Notes: generated by a model from the letters alone, not told the origin. Counted from the first letter of the stretch, positions 1-7,737 are shown. The stretch: 12,711 bases of DNA from Oceanospirillaceae bacterium (GCA_003521845.1 DPHB01000065.1:3212-15922); one strand, 5' to 3'. Translations and numbers: made by a program.

Positions 1-557
1 AGCATGCGCTCAATTTCTTGCACGATTACTGGCGCCAAACCTTCATACGGCTCGTCCAATAACAGCAACTTGATGTCACGGCTTAGGGCACGAGCTACAG
101 CTAGCATCTGCTGTTCACCACCCGACAAGGAAGAAGCTTCTTGCTTACGACGCTCTGCTAAACGTGGGAACAATTCATAGATTTGTTCCTTGGTCCAACC
201 TTTTGGTTCAGCGATTTGAGCCAAAGTAAGGTTATCTTCCACGGTTACACCTGGAATGATACGACGATCTTCACAAACGAGCTGGATGCCGTTACGGGCT
301 GCTTCGTATGGTTCCATCTCGTGCAGTGGCAAACCGTCCAACCAGACTTCACCACTGGTTAGCATTGGCTCGTCAGCACGAGCAATGGTACGTAGAGTCG
401 AAGACTTGCCGGCACCGTTACGGCCTAGCAAGGCAACAATTTCACCTTCTGGAACGTCAAAAGACACGCCCTGTACTACATAACTCTCGCCATAGTAAGC
501 GTTGAGGTCACGACAGGAGAAGAACGACTGTGCGCCACTATTAGTTTCTGAACTCAT
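1..557 (-). CDS. LivF-type ABC transporter ATP-binding protein (3' end outside window)
   Basis: Second ATPase of a HAAT-family (branched-chain amino acid type) importer; it would act at the cytoplasmic face of the inner membrane with the LivG-type partner to power uptake. The visible 185 residues start at an ATG preceded by AAGGAG six bases upstream and run off the left edge; family members are about 230-260 residues, so the C-terminal quarter is missing. Visible motifs: Walker A GRNGAGKSS (residues 45-53), Q-loop Gln92, signature LSGGE (144-148), Walker B LLLLDEP with D168/E169, then YEGLAP, which is typical of LivF. It starts 10 bases after the LivG-type stop and is the last visible gene of the operon. 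A Urt-type (urea) ATPase is a possible alternative, but nothing in the sequence singles that out. Confidence 0.95.
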   Translation of the reverse strand, partial: MSSETNSGAQSFFSCRDLNAYYGESYVVQGVSFDVPEGEIVALLGRNGAGKSSTLRTIARADEPMLTSGEVWLDGLPLHEMEPYEAARNGIQLVCEDRRIIPGVTVEDNLTLAQIAEPKGWTKEQIYELFPRLAERRKQEASSLSGGEQQMLAVARALSRDIKLLLLDEPYEGLAPVIVQEIERM

Positions 558-567
558 AATTTTCTCC

Positions 568-1317
568 TTAAACCTGCGCTTCGCCAAGGTAGGCTTCGAT
601 TACTTTTGGATGACCCTTAATCTCGTTAGGCGCACCTTCGGCAATGATCTGGCCTTGTGCCAATACAGAGATCTTTTCGGCCAAGGAGAATACAACGTTC
701 ATGTCATGCTCTACGATAACCTTGGTGATCCCCTTCATGCTTTGCAGCAATTCGATGGTCTGTTCTGTTTCGTGACGTGCCATACCCGCTGTTGGCTCAT
801 CCAACAACAATAGACGTGGTTTGTGAGCCAAACAGATGGCCATTTCCAAGCGACGCTTGTCACCACGTGAAAGGCTATCTGCTCGCGTGTGCATCTTGTC
901 TTTTAGACCTAATTCACAAATCTGCTCTTCAGCAAATTCGATCAATGGGCGTTGACGCTCGGAGCTTTCGAACATGTTCATGCGGAAAGAACCGTCACGG
1001 GCAGCAAACACGGGAATAGTCACGTTTTCCAATACCGTCATCTCCGGGAAGATAGCAGGCGTTTGGAAAACCTTAGCAATACCTAGCTGGTTGATGTCCC
1101 ATGGATTAACGTCAAGCAACGGCTTGCCATCAAACATCACGGAACCATCATTAGGCTCAAGCATGCCGGTTAATACGTTTAACAGTGTGGACTTACCCGC
1201 ACCGTTAGGACCGATCAAAGCGTGGGTTGTACCCTCTTCGATCTTTAGGTTTACATTTTGTAGTGCTTTCAGGCCACCAAAGCTAAGGGAGACCTGATGA
1301 ATATCTAGAATAGCCAT
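568..1317 (-). CDS. LivG-type ABC transporter ATP-binding protein
   Basis: First ATPase of the HAAT-type importer, 249 residues, normal for LivG. ATG start at 1317 with AAGGAG eight bases upstream. Motifs: Walker A GPNGAGKST (36-44), Q-loop Gln85, Walker B LLLLDEP with D173/E174, switch histidine H204. The ABC signature is LSRGD (149-153) instead of the usual LSGGQ/LSYGQ, and the D-loop region reads TAGMARHET where LivG proteins usually have a GLNP-like stretch. These differences suggest a divergent subfamily rather than decay, because every catalytic residue is present. It lies 11 bases after the LivM-type gene and 10 before the LivF-type gene, so the genes are almost certainly co-transcribed. 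Confidence 0.95.
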   Translation of the reverse strand: MAILDIHQVSLSFGGLKALQNVNLKIEEGTTHALIGPNGAGKSTLLNVLTGMLEPNDGSVMFDGKPLLDVNPWDINQLGIAKVFQTPAIFPEMTVLENVTIPVFAARDGSFRMNMFESSERQRPLIEFAEEQICELGLKDKMHTRADSLSRGDKRRLEMAICLAHKPRLLLLDEPTAGMARHETEQTIELLQSMKGITKVIVEHDMNVVFSLAEKISVLAQGQIIAEGAPNEIKGHPKVIEAYLGEAQV

Positions 1318-1328
1318 TATTTCTCTCC

Positions 1329-2291
1329 TTATTGTTGCTTGAATCGAGCTTTCAAACGGGACATAGCTTCCATGAAGCCACCTGGCATAAAGATAACCAC
1401 TGCCATAAAGATGATGCCCAAATATAACAACCAGTGTTCGCCGATGTCAGCAGACAATACGTTTTCGAAGTACAGCATAAAGGCTGCGCCTAACATTGGA
1501 CCCACTAAGGTACCAACACCACCGATTACGCTCATCAATACAACTTCACCAGACAAGTGCCAGCCTAAGAATTCGTGACCTACGAATGGCTCGTATACCA
1601 CCATCATGGCGCCAGCTAAAGCAGCATAGGCAGCAGAGATAACAAAAGTCAGTAGCTTGTACTTACGGGCGTTAATGCCAGTATATTCCAAACGTTGTTG
1701 GTTACATTTGATAGCACGCATCATCAAACCAACAGGCGAGCGCTCGATACGCTTAGCCACATAGAACATCACAATGGCCATAATAGCGGCGAAGTAAAAT
1801 ACCGCGTCACCTTGCATCTTGGCACCAAACAACATTGGTGTTGGCATACCAGTCAGGCCGTTTTCACCACCTGTCCATTGCTGTAGCATCGCCATAGCCA
1901 TGGAGTGGAACATCTCGCCAAAAGCCAGAGTCAAGATGGAGAAGTAGATACCTGTGCGCTTCAGGGTTAATAAGCCAATCACAACGGCTACCGAGGTAGA
2001 CACGATCACCGCCACAATGATGGCTGGAATAACGTTGTCAGAGAAGCCTTTAAACATCAAACCCGTGGTATAGGCCGCGATACCAAAGAAGGCAGCGTGA
2101 CCAAAGGACAAATAACCCGTGTAGCCCAATAGCAAATCAAAACCTACTACAAAGATACAAAAGATCATGATCTTAGTATCAAGACCGGAATAACCACCAA
2201 TGATTGGGAACCAAAGAGGCATGGTTAGCGCAACTAGGGCAAACAGAATTACCGCACGGTTACGTTCTAAAAAACTTTGTTGCGTATTCAT
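1329..2291 (-). CDS. LivM-type ABC transporter permease
   Basis: Inner-membrane permease, 320 residues, with about nine or ten hydrophobic segments. It carries the LivM hallmark GYTGYLSFGHAAFFG near residues 57-71 and an E-R-S-P-V-G-x-x-x-R-A-I block near residues 183-194, the cytoplasmic loop expected to contact the ATPases. The C-terminus is short, hydrophilic and basic. The ATG at 2291 shares one base with the stop of the upstream LivH-type gene (TAATG), a sign of translational coupling; AAGGGAG lies about ten bases upstream. With the LivH-type protein it should form the channel heterodimer of the importer. Confidence 0.95.
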   Translation of the reverse strand: MNTQQSFLERNRAVILFALVALTMPLWFPIIGGYSGLDTKIMIFCIFVVGFDLLLGYTGYLSFGHAAFFGIAAYTTGLMFKGFSDNVIPAIIVAVIVSTSVAVVIGLLTLKRTGIYFSILTLAFGEMFHSMAMAMLQQWTGGENGLTGMPTPMLFGAKMQGDAVFYFAAIMAIVMFYVAKRIERSPVGLMMRAIKCNQQRLEYTGINARKYKLLTFVISAAYAALAGAMMVVYEPFVGHEFLGWHLSGEVVLMSVIGGVGTLVGPMLGAAFMLYFENVLSADIGEHWLLYLGIIFMAVVIFMPGGFMEAMSRLKARFKQQ

Positions 2292-3193
2292 TATTCAAAT
2301 ACTCCCTTAGCGCCAAGTAGACCACGTGGACGAACCAGTAGTACCACTACGGTAATCAGGTAAACAATAATGGTGGAAAGGTTGATATCGTGTGCAGTAA
2401 AGCTTTGTGCCATACCTATCAGCAAACCAGCTAATACGGCGCCACCTAGGGAGCCCATACCACCGATTACAACAACTAGGAAGGATGGAACCAGCAAGTG
2501 CATACCGACTTCTGGTGATACCTGGGTAACAGGGCCGCCAAACACACCGGCTATACCCGCTATCAATGAACCTAAACCGAATACAATCATAAAGCGACGG
2601 TTGATGTTAACACCCAAGAATTTCAGCATCTCAGGGTCACGCATACCAGCGCGGATAACTAGACCGAAAGAGGTCAAGTGAAGTAGAGCAAACACGGCAG
2701 CAACGGTAACAATAGAAACCACTACCAAGATCATGCGCCACTTAGGATAAACGACGAAGCCTTCCAAGAACGGGAACCACTCGTGCATCATGATGATGCC
2801 GTTGCCCCATTGTGGAATAGCAAAAGGAATGTTGTTAGCACCGAAGACCGCTTTAAGTACTTCTTGGATCACGATGGCTAGACCAAAGGTAACCAGAATC
2901 TGGTCAGTATGTGGTCGGTTGTAAAAATATTGAATCAAACCACGCTCCATGGCCAATCCTAGTACAAACAGGATGGTAGGAACGAGAACTAACGCATAGC
3001 CAAAGCCCATTGCGTCATTGATAGATACGGCTAGATAGATTGCCACCAAATACAGGGCACCGTGGGCAAAGTTTACCACTCCCAAAGTACCGAAGATAAG
3101 CGTCAAACCTAGTGCGATAAGCACATAGATAGATCCCATCTGTAGGCCGGTGAGCAGTTGCATAAATAATGCATTGATCGACAGGTCAAACAT
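2291..3193 (-). CDS. LivH-type ABC transporter permease
   Basis: Inner-membrane permease, 300 residues, usual LivH length. The N-terminal block G-L-T-L-I-F-G-T-L-G-V-V-N-F-A-H-G-A is characteristic of LivH, and the C-terminal half has the G-G-M-G-S-L-G-G-A block and a V-R-P-R-G-L-L-G end that are common in the family. About eight hydrophobic segments are visible. The ATG at 3193 has GGAG about nine bases upstream, weaker than the sites of the other operon genes. It follows the binding-protein gene after a 189-base gap containing hairpins and is the first of the four tightly packed genes. Confidence 0.95.
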   Translation of the reverse strand: MFDLSINALFMQLLTGLQMGSIYVLIALGLTLIFGTLGVVNFAHGALYLVAIYLAVSINDAMGFGYALVLVPTILFVLGLAMERGLIQYFYNRPHTDQILVTFGLAIVIQEVLKAVFGANNIPFAIPQWGNGIIMMHEWFPFLEGFVVYPKWRMILVVVSIVTVAAVFALLHLTSFGLVIRAGMRDPEMLKFLGVNINRRFMIVFGLGSLIAGIAGVFGGPVTQVSPEVGMHLLVPSFLVVVIGGMGSLGGAVLAGLLIGMAQSFTAHDINLSTIIVYLITVVVLLVRPRGLLGAKGVFE

Positions 3194-3243
3194 TTTTGGT
3201 GCTCCATTTGCTGTTGTTGCAGAACATGGTTAATAAAATTCTA

Positions 3244-3249
3244 ATTATA
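3244..3249 (-). promoter_or_regulatory. Possible -10 element ahead of the LivH-type gene
   Basis: On the minus strand this reads TATAAT, a perfect sigma-70 -10 hexamer in AT-rich DNA about 50 bases before the permease start and after the two hairpins. No good -35 hexamer is visible 16-18 bases upstream, so it is only a candidate for a secondary promoter that would keep the permease and ATPase genes transcribed after termination. Confidence 0.25.
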
Positions 3250-3306
3250 AAAACACGCTAGGCTAAGATTACCTATGTGTTTTGTTGTTAATAGTTAGGG
3301 TATTAG

Positions 3307-3329
3307 AGTGGGTGGCAAAACCACCCACT
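3307..3329 (-). other. Perfect 9-bp hairpin after the terminator-like stem
   Basis: AGTGGGTGG (3307-3315) and CCACCCACT (3321-3329) are exact inverted repeats around a five-base loop. No T-run follows on the minus strand, so it is not a typical terminator. It may stabilise the 3' end of the short binding-protein transcript or take part in an alternative fold with bases near 3372-3378. Confidence 0.6.
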
Positions 3330-3333
3330 TGAT

Positions 3334-3361
3334 AAAAGACCTGCCAGATAGCAGGCCTTTT
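3334..3361 (-). terminator. Rho-independent terminator-like hairpin after the binding-protein gene
   Basis: On the minus strand AAAAGGCCTGC and GCAGGTCTTTT form an 11-bp stem with one G-U pair and a six-base loop, ending in TTTT. It lies 21 bases after the stop of the binding-protein gene. Its position inside an ABC operon fits partial termination, which would give more binding protein than permease and ATPase. Confidence 0.75.
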
Positions 3362-3382
3362 AGGTGGGTAACAAGTGGCTTA

Positions 3383-4753
3383 TTAAGCTGGCTTGTATGG
3401 ACCCAATTCGCCACCGAAGATGCTTGGATCGTAATCGGCAGTAGCGCGATCAACTTCCTGTACCACTTCAAGGTAATCGAAGTCGCTGGAGCGTGCAGAA
3501 GGAGACTTACCCTTCATCACTAGCATAGACTTGATACACTGGTGGTCAGCGCCACGGTATAGAGTAGAACCGTTACCAGCACCAGTAAATTCAAAGTCTT
3601 CTAGAGCTTTGATTACTGCTGGTGGGTAGAAGGTACCAGCCATTTCACAAGCGTTAGCATACAAAAGAGTCTGTACGTAGCAAGTGTGAGCAGCCTGTGA
3701 TGGTGGGAAGCCGTATTCTGCAACGAATGCATCAACGAATGCCTTAGAACCGTCATCTTCAAGAGCCCAGTTCCAACCAGAAGTACCCAATACACCGTCG
3801 ATGTTCGCAGAACCCGCACCCTTCGCCATTAGACGAGAGTATAAAGGTACAACGATTTCTAGGTTCTTACCGTTCTTCTGCATGTCACGCATACCGAAGT
3901 TAACAGCGTTGGTTAGAGAGTTAACCATGTTGGCGCCGTAGTGGTTCAATACCAATACGTCAGCGTCAGAGTTCATAACCTGTGCAAGATACTGAGAGAA
4001 GTCAGTGGTCTTCAAAGGCGTCATGATGTTGCCTTCAGTGCTCCAACCTTCTTTCTCGGTGAATTCCTGCATGGATTGCTGCTGGGTGTGACCCCAAGAG
4101 TAGTCAGCAGTCAAGTGGAAGGCACGACGATCTTTACCGTACTCGTTGCTCAATACTGGAGCCAAAGCCTTACCAGTCATGTGAGCGTTGAAGAAGTGAC
4201 GGAAACCGTAACGCTGCTTATCCTTACCAGTCGTGTCGTTGGAGTGAGTCAAACCACACATAAAGATAATACCTAGTTCGTTACATAGGTACTGCTGAGC
4301 AATGGCGATACCGGAGGAAGAACCACCAGTAACCATGATAACTTTATCACGCTCGATCATACGACGAGCAGAAGTACGAGAAGCATCCGCGTTAGTCTGA
4401 GTATCACCAGTAACATAAGCTACCTTCTTACCCAATACACCGTTACCAGTCAACTTGCTTGGCTTCAATGTGTCTAGCATGCCGCCACCGTTGTTAAGGT
4501 GACTTACCGCTAGCTTGTAGGCACGCAATTCATCAGCACCTTCATCGGCGTAGGCGCCAGTTTGAGGTACGTTGAAACCGAATACAACTTCACTACCTTT
4601 TACTGGGTAGTTACCGATAGACTCATGGCCATCAGCCCAAGCATTCTTGGTGAAAAACATTGGAGTAGCTGCACCTGCTGCACCCACGGAAGTGGCTTTC
4701 AGTACATCACGGCGAGACCAGCCGTTGGACTTATCAGATTTTACATCTGTCAT
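3383..4753 (-). CDS. Tat-exported substrate-binding protein, LivK-type (Peripla_BP_6)
   Basis: Periplasmic binding protein of the HAAT importer, 456 residues. The chosen start is ATG 4753 with AGGAG seven bases upstream; an in-frame TTG thirty bases earlier has no ribosome site. The N-terminus is a Tat signal: S-R-R-D-V-L-K (13-19), an alanine/glycine-rich stretch, and a probable cleavage after NAWA (residue 40). The mature part has the type-1 periplasmic binding fold pattern: F-N-V-P-Q-T-G near the start, V-T-G-G-S-S-S-G after an R-M-I-E-R-D-K helix, then A-D-Y-S-W-G and V-L-N-H-Y-G-A. At about 416 mature residues it is longer than LivK/LivJ. The ligand may be an amino acid, amide or related small molecule and cannot be decided from the sequence. 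The first gene of the operon, it is probably the most highly expressed given the terminator that follows. Confidence 0.93.
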   Translation of the reverse strand: MTDVKSDKSNGWSRRDVLKATSVGAAGAATPMFFTKNAWADGHESIGNYPVKGSEVVFGFNVPQTGAYADEGADELRAYKLAVSHLNNGGGMLDTLKPSKLTGNGVLGKKVAYVTGDTQTNADASRTSARRMIERDKVIMVTGGSSSGIAIAQQYLCNELGIIFMCGLTHSNDTTGKDKQRYGFRHFFNAHMTGKALAPVLSNEYGKDRRAFHLTADYSWGHTQQQSMQEFTEKEGWSTEGNIMTPLKTTDFSQYLAQVMNSDADVLVLNHYGANMVNSLTNAVNFGMRDMQKNGKNLEIVVPLYSRLMAKGAGSANIDGVLGTSGWNWALEDDGSKAFVDAFVAEYGFPPSQAAHTCYVQTLLYANACEMAGTFYPPAVIKALEDFEFTGAGNGSTLYRGADHQCIKSMLVMKGKSPSARSSDFDYLEVVQEVDRATADYDPSIFGGELGPYKPA

Positions 4754-4874
4754 GGAAATCTCCTGATTATTTTTTTTGTACAAACGCTACCGTTATCTAA
4801 ACGATAGGGAAAATCGGCAACGTGGAGACAGTTTAGCTTTTTACCCCAGATTGAAAATTAGACCATAGGATGTG

Positions 4875-4886
4875 ATACCAAGGTAT
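4875..4886. promoter_or_regulatory. Inverted repeat upstream of the ABC operon, possible operator
   Basis: ATACC-AA-GGTAT is a perfect 5-bp inverted repeat 122 bases before the binding-protein start. A related but less symmetric element, ACCATAGG, sits at 4862-4869. The size and symmetry are like sites of NarL/LuxR-type response regulators, but no regulator gene is in view and no convincing -35/-10 pair was found in this 175-base gap, so the role is a guess. Confidence 0.3.
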
Positions 4887-4923
4887 AAGATCTGAAAAAC
4901 AGTTGTATTTAGTGTACCTAAAT

Positions 4924-4939
4924 AGCTGCTAAAGCAGCT
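4924..4939. other. Perfect 16-bp palindrome at the exonuclease stop
   Basis: AGCTGCT (4924-4930) and AGCAGCT (4933-4939) are exact inverted repeats separated by two bases, so the stop codon lies at the tip. On the minus strand it is followed only by ATTTAGG, a poor T-run. It could be a weak terminator for the two-gene unit or a chance palindrome. Confidence 0.3.
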
Positions 4940-5636
4940 TACGCAAAGGCGTGCGCAAGCCTTTATGGTTGGTTTGTAGCTCTGCCAGCAGCAGTTCTGC
5001 AGTAGCAATGGCGTCTTTCAAGGCGTTGTGAGCGTGGTAATGTGGCAAACCAAAATTATTTCTTAGGTGCGTCAAACGCAGGCGCGATGGATCGTACGGC
5101 TTATTGTGCTTATCGTAGCGACGTTTAGTAATGGCCAAAGTATCAATCATTAAAACGGGCGGCACGATACCGTATATTTGGCGACACGCCTGTCTTAAAA
5201 AATTGCGCTCAACCTTGGCGTAATGCACCAATACTACTTTACCGGCCATCAGCCTTAACAGCTGATCAATGGCTTCTTTTAGCTCGGCACCCCGCTCTTT
5301 TTCGGCATCTGTAATCTTGTGAATAGCCACATTGTCTTTTTGCAGCTGCCCAAGTGTGCGAATCAACTGATGGTGCCCACTAGCCAGCTTTATTTTTCCA
5401 TTGCAAATATCCACGCATCCAATGCTTAACAATTGATCATGCGCTGCATTTAGCCCTGTGGTTTCAAAATCCAAAGACAACACCGGCACCTTGCCTACTA
5501 CCGTGTCCTTATTTGGCAAGGGTGTAGAGAGGTACTCAAACAGCGCCCCTTCCTTGGGTGCCAGTGCCAAACAAACCCGCCTACGCCGCTCAAGATTGAT
5601 AAACACCTTGGGCAGTATGCTCGCTAACAGGCTCAC
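4929..5636 (-). CDS. DEDDh 3'-5' exonuclease, DnaQ/PolC-epsilon-like
   Basis: A 235-residue cytoplasmic exonuclease-fold protein. Exo I is L-D-F-E-T-T-G with D56 and E58; Exo III is H-N-A-L-K-D with H203 and D208. The Exo II block reads V-H-Y-A-K-V-E-R-N-F-L (137-147), with Glu143 where classical DnaQ has Asp. As I recall, Glu is seen in this subfamily, so activity is probably kept. A 50-residue N-terminal extension with an R-R-R-R cluster precedes the domain. The start is GTG at 5636, sharing one base with the stop of the DUF294 gene (TAGTG), which implies translational coupling. Unlike replicative epsilon it lacks the polymerase-binding context; a repair, turnover or signalling-nucleotide role is possible but unproven. 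Confidence 0.88.
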   Translation of the reverse strand: MSLLASILPKVFINLERRRRVCLALAPKEGALFEYLSTPLPNKDTVVGKVPVLSLDFETTGLNAAHDQLLSIGCVDICNGKIKLASGHHQLIRTLGQLQKDNVAIHKITDAEKERGAELKEAIDQLLRLMAGKVVLVHYAKVERNFLRQACRQIYGIVPPVLMIDTLAITKRRYDKHNKPYDPSRLRLTHLRNNFGLPHYHAHNALKDAIATAELLLAELQTNHKGLRTPLRKLL

Positions 5637-7480
5637 TAGTAGGTTACCTGACGGTTGTTTTGCAGGGTTTTAATGACTTTAAATGCATCCTTAAGGTGTT
5701 CACGTTCCAATTTAGAAATAACCTTTGGGTTCATAAAGTTAGTAGGTTCTTTGCCGGCTTGAATCTGATCAGCCTGATGCACTAAACGCAGGTACCCCAA
5801 AAATTCAAAGGCGTCTATTAAATTACGTGCTGACGAGCGGGTTAAGCTGGGTGTGCCTGCCACCTGCTTCAAACGCTCAACGGTGCTCACTGCCGTCACA
5901 CCTTCTTGCAAGGCGTAGATGCGTGCCAAATCCACAATAGGGGCAATACCATTGTGTTTTAAATCTAAGGCTTTCTCATTATCGCCGTTTTCCACCAATA
6001 CAAAGCCTCGAAAAAACCCCAGCGGGGGCCTTAGTTGCAAAGCATTGCGAGAAAGGTGCGCTATAAACAAAGAATTGGTGACCGTTTTGGCAAGCATTTT
6101 CTGCCGCACATCAGCTAACAAGGCCTCGTCACCATGCACGGTAGCCAAGTCAAAGAAAATACTAGAATACATGAGCGCAGATGGCTTAGGGGTATCCACC
6201 CATTGGCTAAAATACTGATGCCAGGTAGATTTTGCTTGCCGCCACTTAGCGTTGGTTGCCATGACATCACCAGGGCAATAAACAAACCCACAGGCGGCCA
6301 GGCCATCACAAACAAACTTGGCCAAACCCTTAAACCAGACATCATGTTCAGGTTGCACAGTGTCATCAATAATCAAGGCATTATCTTGATCAGAGTGAGA
6401 AAATTGCTCCTGCCGTGCTTGCGACCCACCTGCCAGCCATGCATAAGGCACAGGCGCAGGCCCTAGCTGCTCTTCTGCCAGGGCGATCAAGCGTTTAGTC
6501 AAGGCCGTGGTAATAGCACTAATACTCTTGCCTGCATGCTCTGCCAAGGTACCCAAACGAGCCATACGCACCTGCAACCTAGGCAACATTTCACTTAATC
6601 TAACTAACTCATCAAGATTTTTGGCCTTGCGAATTAAATGCACCAAATTGATGGCATTGTCACCTTCCTGATTCATTAGGTCAGTCACCGTGACTACGCC
6701 TGCAAGCTGCCCTGCATCCGTTACCGGCAAATGATGCACATGCCGACTTGTCATCATTATCAGGGCATCATAGGCACTGTAATTGACATCTAGAGTGATC
6801 ACATCCGTAGACATAATTTCGGCCACCGGCGCTTGTATATCAAGCCCAACAGCAACACAGCGGCGGCGAATATCTTTATCCGTCACAATGCCAACCATAT
6901 GGCCGTTTGCCGTCACCAGCAAGCAGGAATACCCCATTTCATTCATACGCATGGCGGTGAACTGAATGCTGTCCGTTACATCCACTGTGGCCGCAGGCCC
7001 ATGATAAAAGTCCGCAACGAGGGAATTGGATAAGGTTGATGCCAGCACCGCATCTTCACTGTGCTTTTGCATTCTATTTTGCAAACGCTGGGCCGCGGTT
7101 TGATTGAAAAAGGCCGTGGCTTCGGTGAAGTTGTCTATTGCCTCCAGCAGCGCCGGCTTGGGGATCGCGTATAGCAGCGTGTCTTCTTCCACCGCCACCC
7201 TTATTTGCACAGCATCATCAGCAAACAAAAACACCGAACACAGGTCGCCTTCACCGTATTTACTTAGCAATTCACCGGTTTGGTCGTAATAAGCCAACGC
7301 CCCCTTGCGCAAAATATACAAGTGCGGTGCAGCATCGTCAGGTGGCATCTTTTGCCCCTGTCGAACATATTCAATATTGATGCTTTTGGTTAAGCGCTGT
7401 ATATCCGCATTTGATAAATGATCAAAAGGTGGGATAGCGTTGATAAAGTCACTAATTTCGGCAAGTTCAGCATTCACCAT
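5636..7480 (-). CDS. cNMP-binding / CBS-pair / DUF294 nucleotidyltransferase-like protein
   Basis: A 614-residue cytoplasmic multidomain protein. Order: cyclic-nucleotide-binding-like domain (about 8-130), CBS pair (about 163-283) with G-I-V-T-D-K-D-I-R and G-V-V-T-V-T-D-L motifs, DUF294 nucleotidyltransferase-like domain (about 330-440) with the GSxARxE...SDxD core (G352, S353, R356, D364, D366), and a DUF294 C-terminal helical domain containing P-L-G-F-F-R-G-F and L-D-L-K-H-N-G-I-A-P. The start at ATG 7480 is preferred: AAGG lies six bases upstream, whereas an in-frame TTG at 7516 has no site. The family is GlnD-like in its catalytic core, but the substrate is not established. It overlaps the exonuclease gene and is divergent from the DUF4212/symporter operon, an arrangement common in gammaproteobacteria, which suggests regulation of that transporter or of carbon use. 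Confidence 0.93.
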   Translation of the reverse strand: MVNAELAEISDFINAIPPFDHLSNADIQRLTKSINIEYVRQGQKMPPDDAAPHLYILRKGALAYYDQTGELLSKYGEGDLCSVFLFADDAVQIRVAVEEDTLLYAIPKPALLEAIDNFTEATAFFNQTAAQRLQNRMQKHSEDAVLASTLSNSLVADFYHGPAATVDVTDSIQFTAMRMNEMGYSCLLVTANGHMVGIVTDKDIRRRCVAVGLDIQAPVAEIMSTDVITLDVNYSAYDALIMMTSRHVHHLPVTDAGQLAGVVTVTDLMNQEGDNAINLVHLIRKAKNLDELVRLSEMLPRLQVRMARLGTLAEHAGKSISAITTALTKRLIALAEEQLGPAPVPYAWLAGGSQARQEQFSHSDQDNALIIDDTVQPEHDVWFKGLAKFVCDGLAACGFVYCPGDVMATNAKWRQAKSTWHQYFSQWVDTPKPSALMYSSIFFDLATVHGDEALLADVRQKMLAKTVTNSLFIAHLSRNALQLRPPLGFFRGFVLVENGDNEKALDLKHNGIAPIVDLARIYALQEGVTAVSTVERLKQVAGTPSLTRSSARNLIDAFEFLGYLRLVHQADQIQAGKEPTNFMNPKVISKLEREHLKDAFKVIKTLQNNRQVTY

Positions 7481-7547
7481 AAAAGACCTTGGTTTTACAG
7501 TCCATTGAAGGGGCAAATTCTAGCAGAGCAGCAAGGCTGTCGCTTTG

Positions 7548-7553
7548 ATTATA
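7548..7553 (-). promoter_or_regulatory. Possible -10 element of the DUF294 gene
   Basis: The minus strand reads TATAAT about 70 bases before the ATG at 7480. The region 16-18 bases upstream lacks a recognisable TTGACA-like hexamer, so the call rests on the -10 alone. Confidence 0.25.
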
Positions 7554-7622
7554 AGCAGATTTAGGCCTTCTAGATACTAAAGTTCAATACCTAAACGCCC
7601 CCTGCCCTGTAAAATTCCGCCC

Positions 7623-7679
7623 CAGCGATATGCTCCATAATTGGCTGGTTTTCTTAGTTGTAGCCAATGTATATCGCTG
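7623..7679. repeat. Nested inverted repeat in the divergent intergenic region
   Basis: The outer arms CAGCGATAT (7623-7631) and ATATCGCTG (7671-7679) are a perfect 9-bp inverted repeat. Inside them ATTGGCT (7640-7646) and AGCCAAT (7662-7668) form a second perfect 7-bp inverted repeat with a 15-base loop. It ends 58 bases before the DUF4212 start. It could be a leader RNA structure for the transporter operon or paired protein-binding sites. There is no T-run on either strand, so it is not a standard terminator. Confidence 0.6.
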
Positions 7680-7725
7680 ACAACAAAAAAATCACGCATC
7701 CCTTGAGATGCTTGGTAATAACTCC

Positions 7726-7731
7726 AAGGAG
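7726..7731 (+). promoter_or_regulatory. Shine-Dalgarno that fixes a TTG start for DUF4212
   Basis: AAGGAG lies six bases before the TTG at 7738 and is ideal in sequence and spacing. It is inside the reading frame if the upstream ATG at 7708 is used, which argues that the TTG is the real start. Confidence 0.75.
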
Positions 7732-7737
7732 AAGATT

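Noticed and set aside
1..4753. Naming the operon as a urea (Urt) or leucine (Liv) transporter
   Set aside because: The parts belong to the HAAT family, but neither the binding protein nor the ATPase signatures point clearly to one substrate.
4754..4783. TTG at 4783 as the binding-protein start
   Set aside because: ATG 4753 has a well-spaced AGGAG; the extension covers this ribosome site and would push the Tat motif further from the N-terminus.
6115..6466. Open frames of 84-110 codons inside the DUF294 gene, on the same strand in another frame and on the opposite strand
   Set aside because: They lie wholly within a well-supported gene, show no recognisable domain and have no ribosome sites.
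7481..7516. TTG at 7516 as the DUF294 start
   Set aside because: ATG 7480 has AAGG at good spacing and the extra twelve residues show no domain homology.
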